Part shown: one piece after another, positions 42,071 through 51,481 of the stretch
How positions within the stretch are numbered: the first letter of the stretch is position 1
Layout of the letters: the number at the start of each line of letters is the position of its first letter
Source of the DNA: an uncultured Lachnoclostridium sp.
Lineage (GTDB): Bacteria; Bacillota; Clostridia; Lachnospirales; Lachnospiraceae
NCBI GenBank assembly: GCA_946415315.1
Contig: CAMKRZ010000002.1
Location: 186,001 to 250,000 of the forward strand
Direction: 5' to 3'
Length of the DNA: 64,000 nucleotides
Program-made: the position numbers and the translations under genes
Notes under the pieces: generated by a model
What the model was told of the DNA's origin: nothing
Databases searched by the model: none
The model's input: only the letters and a program-made list of their open reading frames with translations

Positions 42071-43702
42071 TCACTTCCCGAAACTCCAGTTATTCCAGTC
42101 ATAACCGCTGCCTGCGAAGAGGAAGTACAGGTCATGCACACCGGTCACCGTCTTCAGGAGCTCAATAGTCACCGTGCCGTTTCCGTTCACTTCCACGTAA
42201 CCGACATCCTCGCCGTCCAGGCTGTCAAGACGGATGGCGATCGCTCCGGTTGCTTCCTCGTTCCCGGAAAATGTCGCCGTGAACGTCTTCGCGCCGTCCT
42301 CGCCGAACTCGACGCCGCCCAGGTTGATCCAGTCGCCCTCGTCGATCGCCGTCACAACCATATCGCCCGAGCCGTACTTCTTCGCGGTATCACCGTATGT
42401 CTTCGTCTCGATGCCGCCCATCGTGCGCATCGTTGCCGCAGGAACAACCTTGTACGGATCAAAGTACCGAAGCTGCTCAACGCCCTTCTTCGTTCCCTTA
42501 CCCATCGAGATCGTGCCGTCCTCGTTGACCGGAAGCTCGTCGATGTGAGTGCAGCGATAGCCGCCGCCCGTGCCGAGAGGCTTGTCGAGGATCTGCGAAT
42601 GATAAGTGATGTAGTATTTGCCTTCGTACTCGAAAATGCAGTGGTGGTTGTTTCCGCCCGGTCCGAAGTACTCACCAGGGTTCTTGAGGATCGCGCCCTG
42701 GTACGTAAACGGACCGTAAGGGCTGTCCGAGGTCATGTAGCAGATCTGGCCGTTGTGAAGCTTGTAGTTGCCCGCGTTCGCATGGCCGTCCACGTTGAAG
42801 TTGCTGCAGTAGCTGTAGTAGTACGTGTCGCCGATGCGGTTGATGCCGGAATCCTCGAACAGGAACGGAGGATCGATCACGATCGGGTCACCGTCAAGGG
42901 AGATCATGTCATCGCCGAGCTTGACCATGCGCGCCGTGCCGGGATGCTCGATCTGGTCAGCCGAAGGCTTGTTGCCTCCGGGCACACCGCCGCCGACATA
43001 GAGGTACGCGGAGCCGCCCTCATCCACAAGAACTGCCGGGTCGAAAAGCCACGTGACATCCGCGCAGTTCGGCGTATTGCGGTTGATGAGCGCCTTGCCG
43101 ATCGGATCCGTAAAAGGTCCCCACGGGTTGTCCGCGCGAAGCACACCGATGCCGTTGCCGCTGTTCGCAAAATACAGGAAGAACTGCATTTTTCCGTCGA
43201 TCTCCTTGCAGGCTGCTGCCGGTGCCCAGGAGTTACCGCCCCACTTGGCGGCTCCCGAGTAGCCCGCGGCCTTGATGGAGCCGTGGTCGGTCCAGTTCAC
43301 AAAGTCGTCCGACGAGATCACGTTGATCGTGTTGATCTTCTGGTAACTGTTCGCAAGAGGCTTGCTCCCCTGCGTCTCGATGACATCCCCGGTCATGTAA
43401 ATGTACACGCGACCGTCGTACACGAGTGCATACGGGTCCGCGCCGAGGCGCTGTACCATCAGCGGGTTGTTGCAGTTTGGCTGCTTCAGCGTTCTTGCAG
43501 GTTTCATCTCCGCAAACACCTTGCTCCACTTCTCCGCAACGCTCAGCGTGGGCGTTGCCGTAGGGGTCGGCGTAGCGGTCGACGTCACCGTCGGGGTCGT
43601 CTTGTTTGTATCGTCCATGTCCTTCTCCTCTCCGCATCCGCACGTCAGTGCCGCGATGCCCAACAGAACAATAAGTAAACGGCAGAATTTTCCGTTTTTC
43701 AT
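42071..43702 (-). CDS. GH43-type glycosidase lipoprotein with CBM6
   Basis: A lipoprotein signal (FCRLLIVLLGIAALTCGC) and a Thr/Pro linker precede a five-bladed propeller. The expected GH43 acids are in GADPYALVYDG (base Asp), WLFDPAVLVDEGG (Asp) and FEDSGINRIGD (acid Glu). The last ~110 residues are a CBM6-like sandwich (EGDWINLGGVEFGEDGA). The family acts on arabinoxylan or xylo-oligosaccharides outside the cell. GAGG precedes the ATG at 43702. It is 10 bases after DUF1015 and may be co-transcribed with the peptide cluster, without a clear functional link. Confidence 0.9.
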   Translation of the reverse strand: MKNGKFCRLLIVLLGIAALTCGCGEEKDMDDTNKTTPTVTSTATPTPTATPTLSVAEKWSKVFAEMKPARTLKQPNCNNPLMVQRLGADPYALVYDGRVYIYMTGDVIETQGSKPLANSYQKINTINVISSDDFVNWTDHGSIKAAGYSGAAKWGGNSWAPAAACKEIDGKMQFFLYFANSGNGIGVLRADNPWGPFTDPIGKALINRNTPNCADVTWLFDPAVLVDEGGSAYLYVGGGVPGGNKPSADQIEHPGTARMVKLGDDMISLDGDPIVIDPPFLFEDSGINRIGDTYYYSYCSNFNVDGHANAGNYKLHNGQICYMTSDSPYGPFTYQGAILKNPGEYFGPGGNNHHCIFEYEGKYYITYHSQILDKPLGTGGGYRCTHIDELPVNEDGTISMGKGTKKGVEQLRYFDPYKVVPAATMRTMGGIETKTYGDTAKKYGSGDMVVTAIDEGDWINLGGVEFGEDGAKTFTATFSGNEEATGAIAIRLDSLDGEDVGYVEVNGNGTVTIELLKTVTGVHDLYFLFAGSGYDWNNWSFGK

Positions 43703-43712
43703 CGTATTATCC

Positions 43713-44954
43713 TCAGCTCAATTTGTGAATGAACAGTCCGCTTCGGAGTTTCGGCTCAAACCAGGTGGACTTCGGAGGCATCAGAAGCCCCGCGTCCGCC
43801 ACGGCGAACAGCTCCGTGATCTGCGTCGGATACATGGCAAATGCCACCTTCATGTCGCTGTGCACTCTCCGCTCCAGCTCGCCGAGTCCGCGGATGCCGC
43901 CGATGAAATCAATGCGCTTATCGACGCGCGGGTCACCGATCCCGAGCACCGGTCCGAGCAGGTAATCCTGCAAAAGCGAAACATCGAGGGACGCTACGGG
44001 GTCCGTGATCGACGTGAGTTCCTCCTTCGCCGACAATTCGTACCATACATCGTCGAGGAACATGCCGAACGTCGCCTTCGTCTTCGGTGCGTACGCTTCC
44101 GTTCCGACTTCCCGGATCGTAAAAAGCTCCTCCACCGCCGCGAAGAATTCTTCCTTCACCAGCCCGTTCAGATCGCGCACCACACGGTTGTACGGCAGGA
44201 TCATCAGGCAGTCCTCGGGGAACAGCACCGACAGGAAATAGTTGAACTCCTCGTTGCCGGTGTACTCGCCCGCCTCCTCGCGGCGCTTGAAACCGACCTT
44301 GACTGCGGAAGCCGCGCGGTGATGTCCGTCTGCGATATAGATGGAATTCATCCCCGTGAATGCATTCCGGATCGTCTCGACATCAGCTGCGTCGTTGATG
44401 CGCCACACATTGTGCGTGATCCCATCATCTGCGGTAAATGCGTACAAAGGCGCCGTATTCTTGTATGCCGCCACCACCGATGCGATCGCATCGTTGCTGC
44501 GGTATGCGAGGAAGATCGGTCCCGTCTGTGCATTGCACGTATCGACGTGGCGGATACGATCCTGCTCCTTCTCCTCGCGGGTATTTTCGTGCTTCTTGAT
44601 CACACCGTTTTTGTAATCATCGATGGAAGCGCACGCGACAATTCCCGTCTGCGAGCGGCCGTCCATGATCAGCTCATAGACATAATAGCACTCCTGCGCG
44701 TCCGTCAGATACGTTCCGTCTGCCTCGCGCGCATCGAGAAGCTCCTTGGCCTTCGCGTAAACGCGGGGATCGTACGTGTCGACATCGTCCGGAAGATTGC
44801 TCTCCGCGCGGTCGATGTTCAGAAACGACAGCGGTTCCGCGAGAGCCGCAACCTTCGCCTCTGCGCGGTTGTACACATCATACGGGAGCGCCGCTACGCG
44901 CGACGCAAGTTCCGGTGTCGGACGGACACAGCGGAACGGTTTTACATCAGCCAT
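43713..44954 (-). CDS. DUF1015 family protein
   Basis: The 413-residue protein has the family features VKPFRCVRPTPELASRVAALPYDV at the start, ENTREEKEQDRIRH, IADGHHRAASA with a His pair, and YNRVVRDLNG. The function of DUF1015 is not established; the conserved His/Asp/Arg residues suggest an enzyme. AAGGAGG precedes the ATG at 44954. Confidence 0.93.
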   Translation of the reverse strand: MADVKPFRCVRPTPELASRVAALPYDVYNRAEAKVAALAEPLSFLNIDRAESNLPDDVDTYDPRVYAKAKELLDAREADGTYLTDAQECYYVYELIMDGRSQTGIVACASIDDYKNGVIKKHENTREEKEQDRIRHVDTCNAQTGPIFLAYRSNDAIASVVAAYKNTAPLYAFTADDGITHNVWRINDAADVETIRNAFTGMNSIYIADGHHRAASAVKVGFKRREEAGEYTGNEEFNYFLSVLFPEDCLMILPYNRVVRDLNGLVKEEFFAAVEELFTIREVGTEAYAPKTKATFGMFLDDVWYELSAKEELTSITDPVASLDVSLLQDYLLGPVLGIGDPRVDKRIDFIGGIRGLGELERRVHSDMKVAFAMYPTQITELFAVADAGLLMPPKSTWFEPKLRSGLFIHKLS

Positions 44955-45009
44955 TGTATTTCCTCCTTAAGTGGTTTACACCACGGTTTATCATTTTCCA
45001 ATGCGGATC

Positions 45010-45774
45010 CTACAGATCCGGCGTCGGCTCATCCGGCACGATCGTCTTCATCATATACAGGGCAAGCGCGAGAAACAGCGCCGTCATGACAAGCTGCATC
45101 ACTCCCGCGTGCACATGTGCCTTCGTTCCGGTCAGACCGTTAATCGTCCCCGAATAGACTTTCAAAAATGCTCCGAACACCACGAGATAGACAAGAACAC
45201 AGTTGAAACCGCACAGTTTTGTCCGATGGAACACCGAGTAGGTGACCGCAACCACTGCGAAGACCATTGCCAGCAGGAGCAGTATCGCCGTGAGATACTC
45301 GAAAATGGTGGCCAGAAAAGCAGGGACGAAAGCATCCCCGTTCTCGCCGCAGATCATTTTCCGGACTCCCAGTTTGGCAAATGCCTCCTTCTCCTCCGGA
45401 AATGCCCATGCGAACAGCCGGATGTCAAGGTACAGCGCTCCGACATACGCTACGGCAAAAACAGTCAACGATATGACTGAGTACAGATATTTGAAGATCA
45501 GAACCTTGTACTTGGAGATGCCTTCCGATCGCAACGTATAGAAATACTGTCTCTCACGAAGGTTGTGCAGAAACACGCCGCCCGACATGTAAAGGTGGTA
45601 GATCAGCGTGATGGCCGCGGCAAATACCGCGATGTAGATGCTTGTGGAAATCAGGGAAACATTGCGCAACCCGACACCCGCCAGTATCAGACACTCCAAA
45701 ACGACAAACGATACGGCCATCATGGCGACCGGTGTCAGAACTGCCTTCAGATCCTTACGAAGAACTTTCCTCAC
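45010..45774 (-). CDS. Six-helix membrane protein, unknown
   Basis: No family is recognised with confidence. The 254 residues hold about six helices (MMAVSFVVLECLILAGVGL, IYIAVFAAAITLIYHLY, VISLTVFAVAYVGALYLDI and three more). The plan and the LRSEGISKYKVLIFKYLYS loop recall ABC-2-type permeases, but no ATPase gene is adjacent. It lies 55 bases upstream of DUF1015. A hairpin of AAGGAATG/CATTCCTT lies upstream at ~45798-45823. Confidence 0.7.
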   Translation of the reverse strand: MRKVLRKDLKAVLTPVAMMAVSFVVLECLILAGVGLRNVSLISTSIYIAVFAAAITLIYHLYMSGGVFLHNLRERQYFYTLRSEGISKYKVLIFKYLYSVISLTVFAVAYVGALYLDIRLFAWAFPEEKEAFAKLGVRKMICGENGDAFVPAFLATIFEYLTAILLLLAMVFAVVAVTYSVFHRTKLCGFNCVLVYLVVFGAFLKVYSGTINGLTGTKAHVHAGVMQLVMTALFLALALYMMKTIVPDEPTPDL

Positions 45775-45919
45775 TGTTTACCTCGCTTATATAGCAGAAG
45801 GAATGGCGGCTGCCCGTCATTCCTTCCGATTGATTTTCCAGCATGGTCAAGCCCAAAGCCATACAGCCTTGGATCTGTCCGATGTATTCGACCGGAAACT
45901 TTCTCGCTTCCGCGGTCTC

Positions 45920-47326
45920 TTATAACTCGACCATTTTTCTCTTGACAAGCTTGTCTTTCTTCAGGAAATGAAGGTCGCGGCCGAAGCGAACCTGGATCAC
46001 GTTCGGATCGCTGTTGTCGATTACTTCGCCGGTTCCGTGCTTTCTGTGAACAAGCACATCCTGCTCCTTCAGCTCATCGAGCTTGCGGCGCAGAACCATC
46101 TCCTCAGGTGTAAAGGTAACCTCTCCCGCCGGTGCGGATGCATTGGCTGCAGGCGCTTCCGGTGCGGCATACTGCGGCTGCGTGTAATTCGGAACGATCT
46201 GGCGGATCAGTTCCTTCTCCTGCTCGTCCGCTCCATCGGAGAGATTCTTAACCATCTCCGTCTCAGCAGCATTCCACGCGGAAACTGCGTTCGCAGCGTC
46301 TGCCGCCTGATCGCGCGCATCCTCGGACACCGCCTCGTTAACTACTGCGGAAACCGCCTCGCGCGTATCGGTATCCTCATCGAAGACACCGTCCATATTG
46401 ATCTTAAAATCATCAAACTCATCGAACTCGCCAACCTGCGTCTCATCGAGTTCAAGCTCGTCGGAGAGCTTGCGCTGGCGCTGATCCTTGAAGTCTCTCG
46501 CGACTTCCTTCTTGCGCGCCTTTCTTCTCGCCTTCTCGTAATCCTCGTCCGACTCACCCTCCAGATGAGGAAGCGTGTAATCGCGGGAAGGTGTACTTCT
46601 CATCTCCTCGTCAATCTTCTTCTCCGCGTAGTGGTTGACGATCATGTAAATGATGAGGAACGAGACAAATGCTGCCACAAGGATCAACACAAAAGTCCAG
46701 ATGGACCAGGGCTCTTCCTTCGCCTTCTTCGTCATCTCCTGCGTCTGCTGCATGGTCGTCGGAGTCGGGTTCTTCAACTCAGGCTGCTTCTCACCTGCAG
46801 TCGGAGCGATCGTGCTCGTGGGAGCCGGTGTGTCCGTTGCCGGAGCCGGTGTGGGAGCGAATGTGATCTTCGTATTGTCACGCGTCACACGTCCGGTGAA
46901 CACATAGCCGACAAACACCTCGTTGTTGAAGGTAACCTGAACATGGTACCAGACATCGTTGTCGCTGTCGTCGCGCTCGCCGAAGATCAGGACCTCGGTT
47001 CCCTTCTTCAGGAGAACCTGCTTGCCGGTGCTCGTCTTCAGGATATCGTCCTTCTTCTTGCCGGTAGCCTTATCCTTTGAACCGGGCAGCTCACGCACGG
47101 CACTGTCGTCCTTGGTCACGGTACCCTTGTAATACACGGGCTGATGTTCACTGTTAAAATAGTCGTCCTGATGAATGAAATCATCTTTCGTATCAACCGT
47201 CTTGATGTCCTCGCCTTCCGCGTGCGTATGGGATGCGGAGATGGTCAGGATAATGGCGAAAAATGCCAACAGCAGAACAACGCCGCAGATCCATTCCTTC
47301 TTGCTCAAACCATCTTTACGATGCAT
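45920..47326 (-). CDS. Two-helix membrane protein with SH3-like outer domain and Tudor-like C-terminus
   Basis: Residues ~12-34 are a membrane helix. An outer domain of about 120 residues follows (KGTVTKDDSAVRELPGSK... VWYHVQVTFNNEVFVGYVFTGRV, bacterial SH3-like), then a Thr/Pro linker and a second helix (IWTFVLILVAAFVSFLIIYMI). A charged cytoplasmic region ends in DVLVHRKHGTGEVIDNSDPNVIQVRFGRDLHFL, which resembles the small Tudor-like module at the end of UvrD/PcrA. The start at 47326 has GAGGAAG upstream and follows the argS stop by 17 bases. Function unknown; a cell-wall sensing role is a guess. Confidence 0.75.
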   Translation of the reverse strand: MHRKDGLSKKEWICGVVLLLAFFAIILTISASHTHAEGEDIKTVDTKDDFIHQDDYFNSEHQPVYYKGTVTKDDSAVRELPGSKDKATGKKKDDILKTSTGKQVLLKKGTEVLIFGERDDSDNDVWYHVQVTFNNEVFVGYVFTGRVTRDNTKITFAPTPAPATDTPAPTSTIAPTAGEKQPELKNPTPTTMQQTQEMTKKAKEEPWSIWTFVLILVAAFVSFLIIYMIVNHYAEKKIDEEMRSTPSRDYTLPHLEGESDEDYEKARRKARKKEVARDFKDQRQRKLSDELELDETQVGEFDEFDDFKINMDGVFDEDTDTREAVSAVVNEAVSEDARDQAADAANAVSAWNAAETEMVKNLSDGADEQEKELIRQIVPNYTQPQYAAPEAPAANASAPAGEVTFTPEEMVLRRKLDELKEQDVLVHRKHGTGEVIDNSDPNVIQVRFGRDLHFLKKDKLVKRKMVEL

Positions 47327-47343
47327 AGTTTCTTCCTCACTTT

Positions 47344-49104
47344 CTACATTCGATCCGGTGCCTCGAATGCAAGCATTGCGATTCCGTCCGCGAAGATCGC
47401 GAGTGCGATCCGCAAGATCGATATCCACTCATTTTTCTTCGCCTCGTCGCTCTCTCCGACAATCTTGTTCGCGTGATAAAATCCGTTGACATTATCCGCC
47501 AGCTCGAACAGATACTGGCAAACCTTGTGCGGTGCAAGCTCCGCTGCCGCTTTCTCCACCATATCCGCAAATCTTGCGATCGTCAGCAGAAGCTTCGTCT
47601 CCTCCGTCCCGCGCTCATATGCACCGCCCTGCTCCGGCATTTCCGGAAGCTCGCCGAGCTTCGCGAGGATGGATTTGATCCGAACCATCGTGTAGAGAAT
47701 ATACGGTCCCGTATTGCCCTCAAACGAGGTGAACCGCTCCATGTCGAAAATGTAATCCTTGGTCGCCTGGTTGGAGAGATCGCCGTACTTGAGAGCCGCA
47801 AGACCGACTTTGTGCGCGATCTCGCGTTTCTCCTCCTCCGGAAAATCGCGGTCCGCCATTTTCCGCATAACCTCTTCCGCAACGTTCTCGATCAGAACCT
47901 CGAGCCGCATCACGCCGCCCTCGCGGGTTTTGAACGGCTTGCCGTCCTGGCCGTTCATCGTACCGTTCCCGATGAACGTGAGGATCGTGTCGGGCTTCAC
48001 CAGCTTCGTCTTGCGGGCGCAGCGGAAAATCTGGTCGAAGTACAGATCCTGACGCTTGTCCACAACGTAGATGATCTGGTCCGGATCAAACAGTTTCATG
48101 CGCTCGACGATCGTCGCGAGATCGGTCGTATTGTAGAGCGTCGCACCGTCGGACTTCAGGATCATGCACGGCGGCACTTCCTTCGTGTCCGTCTCCTCCT
48201 TGACATCCACAACGAGAGCTCCCTCGCTGATGTACGCGTAGCCGTTCTCCTTCATGTCTCTGATCATGTCGGGGATATGCTTCTGCGCGTCGCTCTCCTT
48301 GCCCCAGATATCGAACTGCGTTCCGAGATTGTCGTAATTCTTCTTGAGATCCTCCATCGAGACACGCATGATGTGCTCCCAGAGGGCCATGTAGCCTCTG
48401 CGTCCCTGCTGCAGCTCGAGGATTGCCTTGCGGGACTCCTCGCGGTAGTCGTCATGCTCCTTCGACCACTTGCTTGCGTAAGGGTAGATCTCCTCCAGTT
48501 CGGAAACGTCGAAAGGCGGTTCCTTCGGGTACTCTCCCGTGTAATCCGGATCGAAGTAGACGAGATCCGGCTTTCTGACTCTCAATTCGGTGATGATCAA
48601 GCCGATCGGTGTTCCCCAGTCGCCGAGATGCGCATCGCCGATCACTTTGTGTCCGACATAGCGCAGGATACGCTTCACCGACTCGCCGATGACCGCCGGT
48701 CTCATATGCCCGACGTGCAGCGGCTTGGCGACATTCGCTCCGCCGTAGTCGATGACTACCGTGCGCGGGTTCTCCGCCTGCTCCACGCCGAAATGTTCCT
48801 CCCGACCCATCCGCAGAACGTAGTCTGCGAGGTACTCGGACTTTACGTTGATATTGATAAATCCGGGCGCAACCGCATCGCACGTCGAGATCATATCCCG
48901 CTCGCCGAGTGCTGCAACCACTTCGTTCGCTATAGCGATCGGCGCTTTCCGGTACTGCTTCGCGGCAGCCATCGCACCGTTGCATTGATACTGGCACAGA
49001 TCGGGGCGGTTGGATACCGTCACGGCACCGAAGCGCCTCTCGTATCCGCATGCTTCAAACGCATCGCCCAGCAGTTCTTCCAGCAGTGTAATTATTTTAT
49101 TCAC
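47344..49104 (-). CDS. argS: Arginyl-tRNA synthetase
   Basis: This class I synthetase charges tRNA-Arg. It has the N-terminal Add-1 domain, the HIGH-type motif PLHVGHMRPAVIGE, and the C-terminal DALR domain (FEGNTGPYILYTMVRIKSIL, LFELADNVNGFY). The likely start is GTG at 49104 with AGGTGA 9 bases upstream; GTG at 49113 abuts that site. The promoter at 49157-49185 contains a run of eight G in the spacer. Confidence 0.97.
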   Translation of the reverse strand: MNKIITLLEELLGDAFEACGYERRFGAVTVSNRPDLCQYQCNGAMAAAKQYRKAPIAIANEVVAALGERDMISTCDAVAPGFININVKSEYLADYVLRMGREEHFGVEQAENPRTVVIDYGGANVAKPLHVGHMRPAVIGESVKRILRYVGHKVIGDAHLGDWGTPIGLIITELRVRKPDLVYFDPDYTGEYPKEPPFDVSELEEIYPYASKWSKEHDDYREESRKAILELQQGRRGYMALWEHIMRVSMEDLKKNYDNLGTQFDIWGKESDAQKHIPDMIRDMKENGYAYISEGALVVDVKEETDTKEVPPCMILKSDGATLYNTTDLATIVERMKLFDPDQIIYVVDKRQDLYFDQIFRCARKTKLVKPDTILTFIGNGTMNGQDGKPFKTREGGVMRLEVLIENVAEEVMRKMADRDFPEEEKREIAHKVGLAALKYGDLSNQATKDYIFDMERFTSFEGNTGPYILYTMVRIKSILAKLGELPEMPEQGGAYERGTEETKLLLTIARFADMVEKAAAELAPHKVCQYLFELADNVNGFYHANKIVGESDEAKKNEWISILRIALAIFADGIAMLAFEAPDRM

Positions 49105-49156
49105 GTTATCCACTCACCTGTTTCCGGGGCTTTGTACCCCTACGACATACACGGTT

Positions 49157-49185
49157 ATTTTAGCACATCCCCCCCCTGATGTAAA
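49157..49185 (-). promoter_or_regulatory. argS promoter with a G8 tract in the spacer
   Basis: TTTACA (49180-49185) and TAAAAT (49157-49162) are 17 bases apart on the minus strand. The spacer contains eight consecutive G (49169-49176 read as C on the plus strand). Confidence 0.7.
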
Positions 49186-49213
49186 CCCCCGCAGAAAAAC
49201 TGTCAACTTTTTC

Positions 49214-49242
49214 TTTTCATTTAACAGTAACCGTGCTATACT
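49214..49242 (+). promoter_or_regulatory. lysC promoter
   Basis: TTTTCA (49214-49219) and TATACT (49237-49242) are 17 bases apart, 39 bases before the lysC ATG. The short leader leaves no room for a lysine riboswitch. Confidence 0.5.
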
Positions 49243-49281
49243 GTCGTGGGCACAATTCCAATACTATTCAGTGAGGTTTTT

Positions 49282-50592
49282 ATGATAAAGGTTGTCAAAT
49301 TCGGCGGCAGCTCGCTTGCCAGCGCCGAACAGTTCCATAAGGTGAAAAATATCATTCTCTCCGATCCGGACCGTCGCTTCGTCGTACCGTCCGCGCCGGG
49401 CAAACGCAACAGCTCCGACACGAAGGTCACGGACATGCTCTACCACTGCTATTCCATCGCAGAGGAGAACGGTGACTTCTCCGAGGCTCTCGCGCAGATC
49501 CGCGCCCGCTACCAGGAGATCATTGACGGTCTCTCCCTGACGGTCTCCCTCGACTCGGAGTTTGAGACCATCCGCGAGAATTTTGCGGCTCATGCCGGCC
49601 GCGACTACGCTGCTTCCCGCGGCGAGTATCTGAACGGTATTCTTCTTGCAAACTATCTCGGTTTTGAGTTTATCGACTCCGCACGCTACATCCGTTTTCT
49701 CGAGGACGGCACCTTCGACGCCAACACAACGCAGGAGCTGCTCTCCGCCGGACTTCAGGGCCTGACGAACGCCGTCGTACCCGGTTTTTACGGAGCGTAT
49801 GCCGATGGCAGAGTCAAGACATTTTCCAGAGGCGGATCCGACATCACCGGTTCCATCGTCGCCCGCGCGGTGCATGCGAACCTCTATGAGAACTGGACCG
49901 ACGTGTCCGGCTTCCTTGTAGCCGATCCGCACATCGTCGAGAATCCCCGCGTCATCGAGACGATCACGTACCGTGAGCTCCGCGAGCTCTCCTACATGGG
50001 CGCAGGCGTGCTCCATGAGGACGCGATCTTCCCGGTCCGCACGGCGGGCATCCCGATCAACATCAAGAATACAAACGCGCCTGAGGACGAAGGCACGTTC
50101 ATCGTGGAAAATACGTCCCGCAAGCCGGCCTTCACCATCACCGGCATCGCCGGCAAGAAGGGCTTCACCGCGATCAACATTGAGAAGGACATGATGAACT
50201 CGGAGATCGGTTTCGGCCGCAAGGCTCTGCAGGCCTTCGAGGACAACGGCATCAGTTTCGAGCATATGCCCTCCGGCATCGACACTCTCTCCGTCTTCGT
50301 GCATCAGCATGAGTTCGAGGAGAAGGAGCAGGCGATCCTCGCGGAGATCCACAAACTCTGCAACCCCGATTACATCGATATCGCCACCGACCTTGCGCTG
50401 ATCGCAGTCGTAGGCCGCGGCATGAAATCCAACCATGGTACCGCGGCGAAGATTTTCCGTGCGCTTGACACAGCAGGTGTGAACATCCGCATGATCGACC
50501 AGGGTTCGAGCGAGCTCAACATCATCATCGGCGTCGCAAGCAACGACTTCGAGGTTGCCGTCAACGCGATCTACGGCGCATTCGTAAAATGA
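49282..50592 (+). CDS. lysC: Aspartate kinase
   Basis: The enzyme phosphorylates aspartate, the first step toward lysine, threonine and methionine. The 436 residues open with VVKFGGSSLASAEQF, with RGEYLNG, FSRGGSDITGS and the catalytic-lobe Thr/Asp set. Two ACT domains close the protein (ITGIAGKKGFTAINIEKD; IAVVGRGMKSNHGTAAKIF). It is monofunctional. GTGAGG lies 5 bases before the ATG at 49282; the open frame extends upstream to 49246 without a ribosome site. Confidence 0.97.
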   Translation: MIKVVKFGGSSLASAEQFHKVKNIILSDPDRRFVVPSAPGKRNSSDTKVTDMLYHCYSIAEENGDFSEALAQIRARYQEIIDGLSLTVSLDSEFETIRENFAAHAGRDYAASRGEYLNGILLANYLGFEFIDSARYIRFLEDGTFDANTTQELLSAGLQGLTNAVVPGFYGAYADGRVKTFSRGGSDITGSIVARAVHANLYENWTDVSGFLVADPHIVENPRVIETITYRELRELSYMGAGVLHEDAIFPVRTAGIPINIKNTNAPEDEGTFIVENTSRKPAFTITGIAGKKGFTAINIEKDMMNSEIGFGRKALQAFEDNGISFEHMPSGIDTLSVFVHQHEFEEKEQAILAEIHKLCNPDYIDIATDLALIAVVGRGMKSNHGTAAKIFRALDTAGVNIRMIDQGSSELNIIIGVASNDFEVAVNAIYGAFVK

Positions 50593-50699
50593 GCCGGTCC
50601 GCCGACACGAGTGCAGCATTTTCCGAAACCTAACCGCGCCGTCTCCGCGGACAACCCGCGCAGTCGCCGGGGATAATAAAAGAAAAGAGGAACACCACT

Positions 50700-51218
50700 A
50701 TGCAGAACCCGATCGTCACATTTACCATGGCTGACGGCTCCGTGATGAAAGCCGAGCTTTACCCGGAGATTGCTCCGAACTCTGTCAACAACTTCATTTC
50801 CCTCGTCAAGAAAGGCTTCTATGACGGCCTGACGTTCCACCGCGTCATCCCCGGCTTCATGATCCAGGGCGGCTGCCCGAACGGCACCGGCATGGGCGGT
50901 CCCGGCTACAGCATCCGAGGTGAGTTTGCACACAACGGCTTCGCGAACGACCTGAGACACACGCCCGGCGTTCTCTCCATGGCGCGCGCCATGAACCCGA
51001 ACTCCGCCGGTTCCCAGTTCTTCATCATGCACAAGACGTCGCCGCATCTTGACGGCGAGTACGCTGCGTTTGGCAAGGTAGTCGAAGGTCTCGATGTCGT
51101 GGACGCCATCGCGGGCGTCCGCACCGATTTCCGCGACAAGCCGCTCTCTCCCGTCGTGATGAAGACCGTCACCGTGGAGACGTTCGACATCGACTATCCC
51201 GAGCCGGAGAAGTGCTGA
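50700..51218 (+). CDS. Peptidyl-prolyl isomerase, cyclophilin type
   Basis: The protein speeds cis-trans isomerisation at proline. The 172 residues carry TFHRVIPGFMIQGGCPNGTG with the active Arg, SMARAMNPNSAGSQFFIM and LDGEYAAFGKVVEG. No signal peptide is seen, so it is cytoplasmic. GAGGAA lies 7 bases before the ATG. Confidence 0.97.
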   Translation: MQNPIVTFTMADGSVMKAELYPEIAPNSVNNFISLVKKGFYDGLTFHRVIPGFMIQGGCPNGTGMGGPGYSIRGEFAHNGFANDLRHTPGVLSMARAMNPNSAGSQFFIMHKTSPHLDGEYAAFGKVVEGLDVVDAIAGVRTDFRDKPLSPVVMKTVTVETFDIDYPEPEKC

Positions 51219-51309
51219 TCATCAAAAACAGAGAACCGTCACATTCGACGAGACTGACCATTTTCCGTAAACAGCACGGAAACACAATCCCAACGATCTT
51301 TGACAAAAC

Positions 51310-51338
51310 AGCCGGGCAACCCGTACGGTTGCCCGGCT
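51310..51338 (+). terminator. Terminator after the cyclophilin gene
   Basis: GCCGGGCAACC (51311-51321) and GGTTGCCCGGC (51327-51337) form a perfect 11-bp stem with a 5-nt loop, followed by TTCCTT. The T-run is short. Confidence 0.7.
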
Positions 51339-51481
51339 TCCTTACACCGTAAGTCCGATCTGTATTGCCACCGAATCGATATACGTTCCCGGTTCCGATA
51401 TGACGGCACTTAGTCCCGTTGATATACGACACAGGAAAAACTACGGCTCTCCTGTTTACGCCATTACGGAAGGATTCATCC

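Noticed and set aside
41924-43678. Plus-strand open frame of 584 codons
   Set aside because: It is antisense to the GH43 gene, with no ribosome site or recognisable domain.
45798-45823. Inverted repeat AAGGAATG/CATTCCTT as a terminator
   Set aside because: No T-run follows in either direction; only a weak hairpin can be claimed.
47473-49179. Plus-strand open frame of 568 codons
   Set aside because: It is antisense to argS.
49105-49281. Possible lysine riboswitch before lysC
   Set aside because: The leader from the predicted promoter is only about 30 bases, too short for the L-box.
49264-50619. Minus-strand open frame of 451 codons
   Set aside because: It is antisense to lysC, which has clear aspartate kinase motifs.
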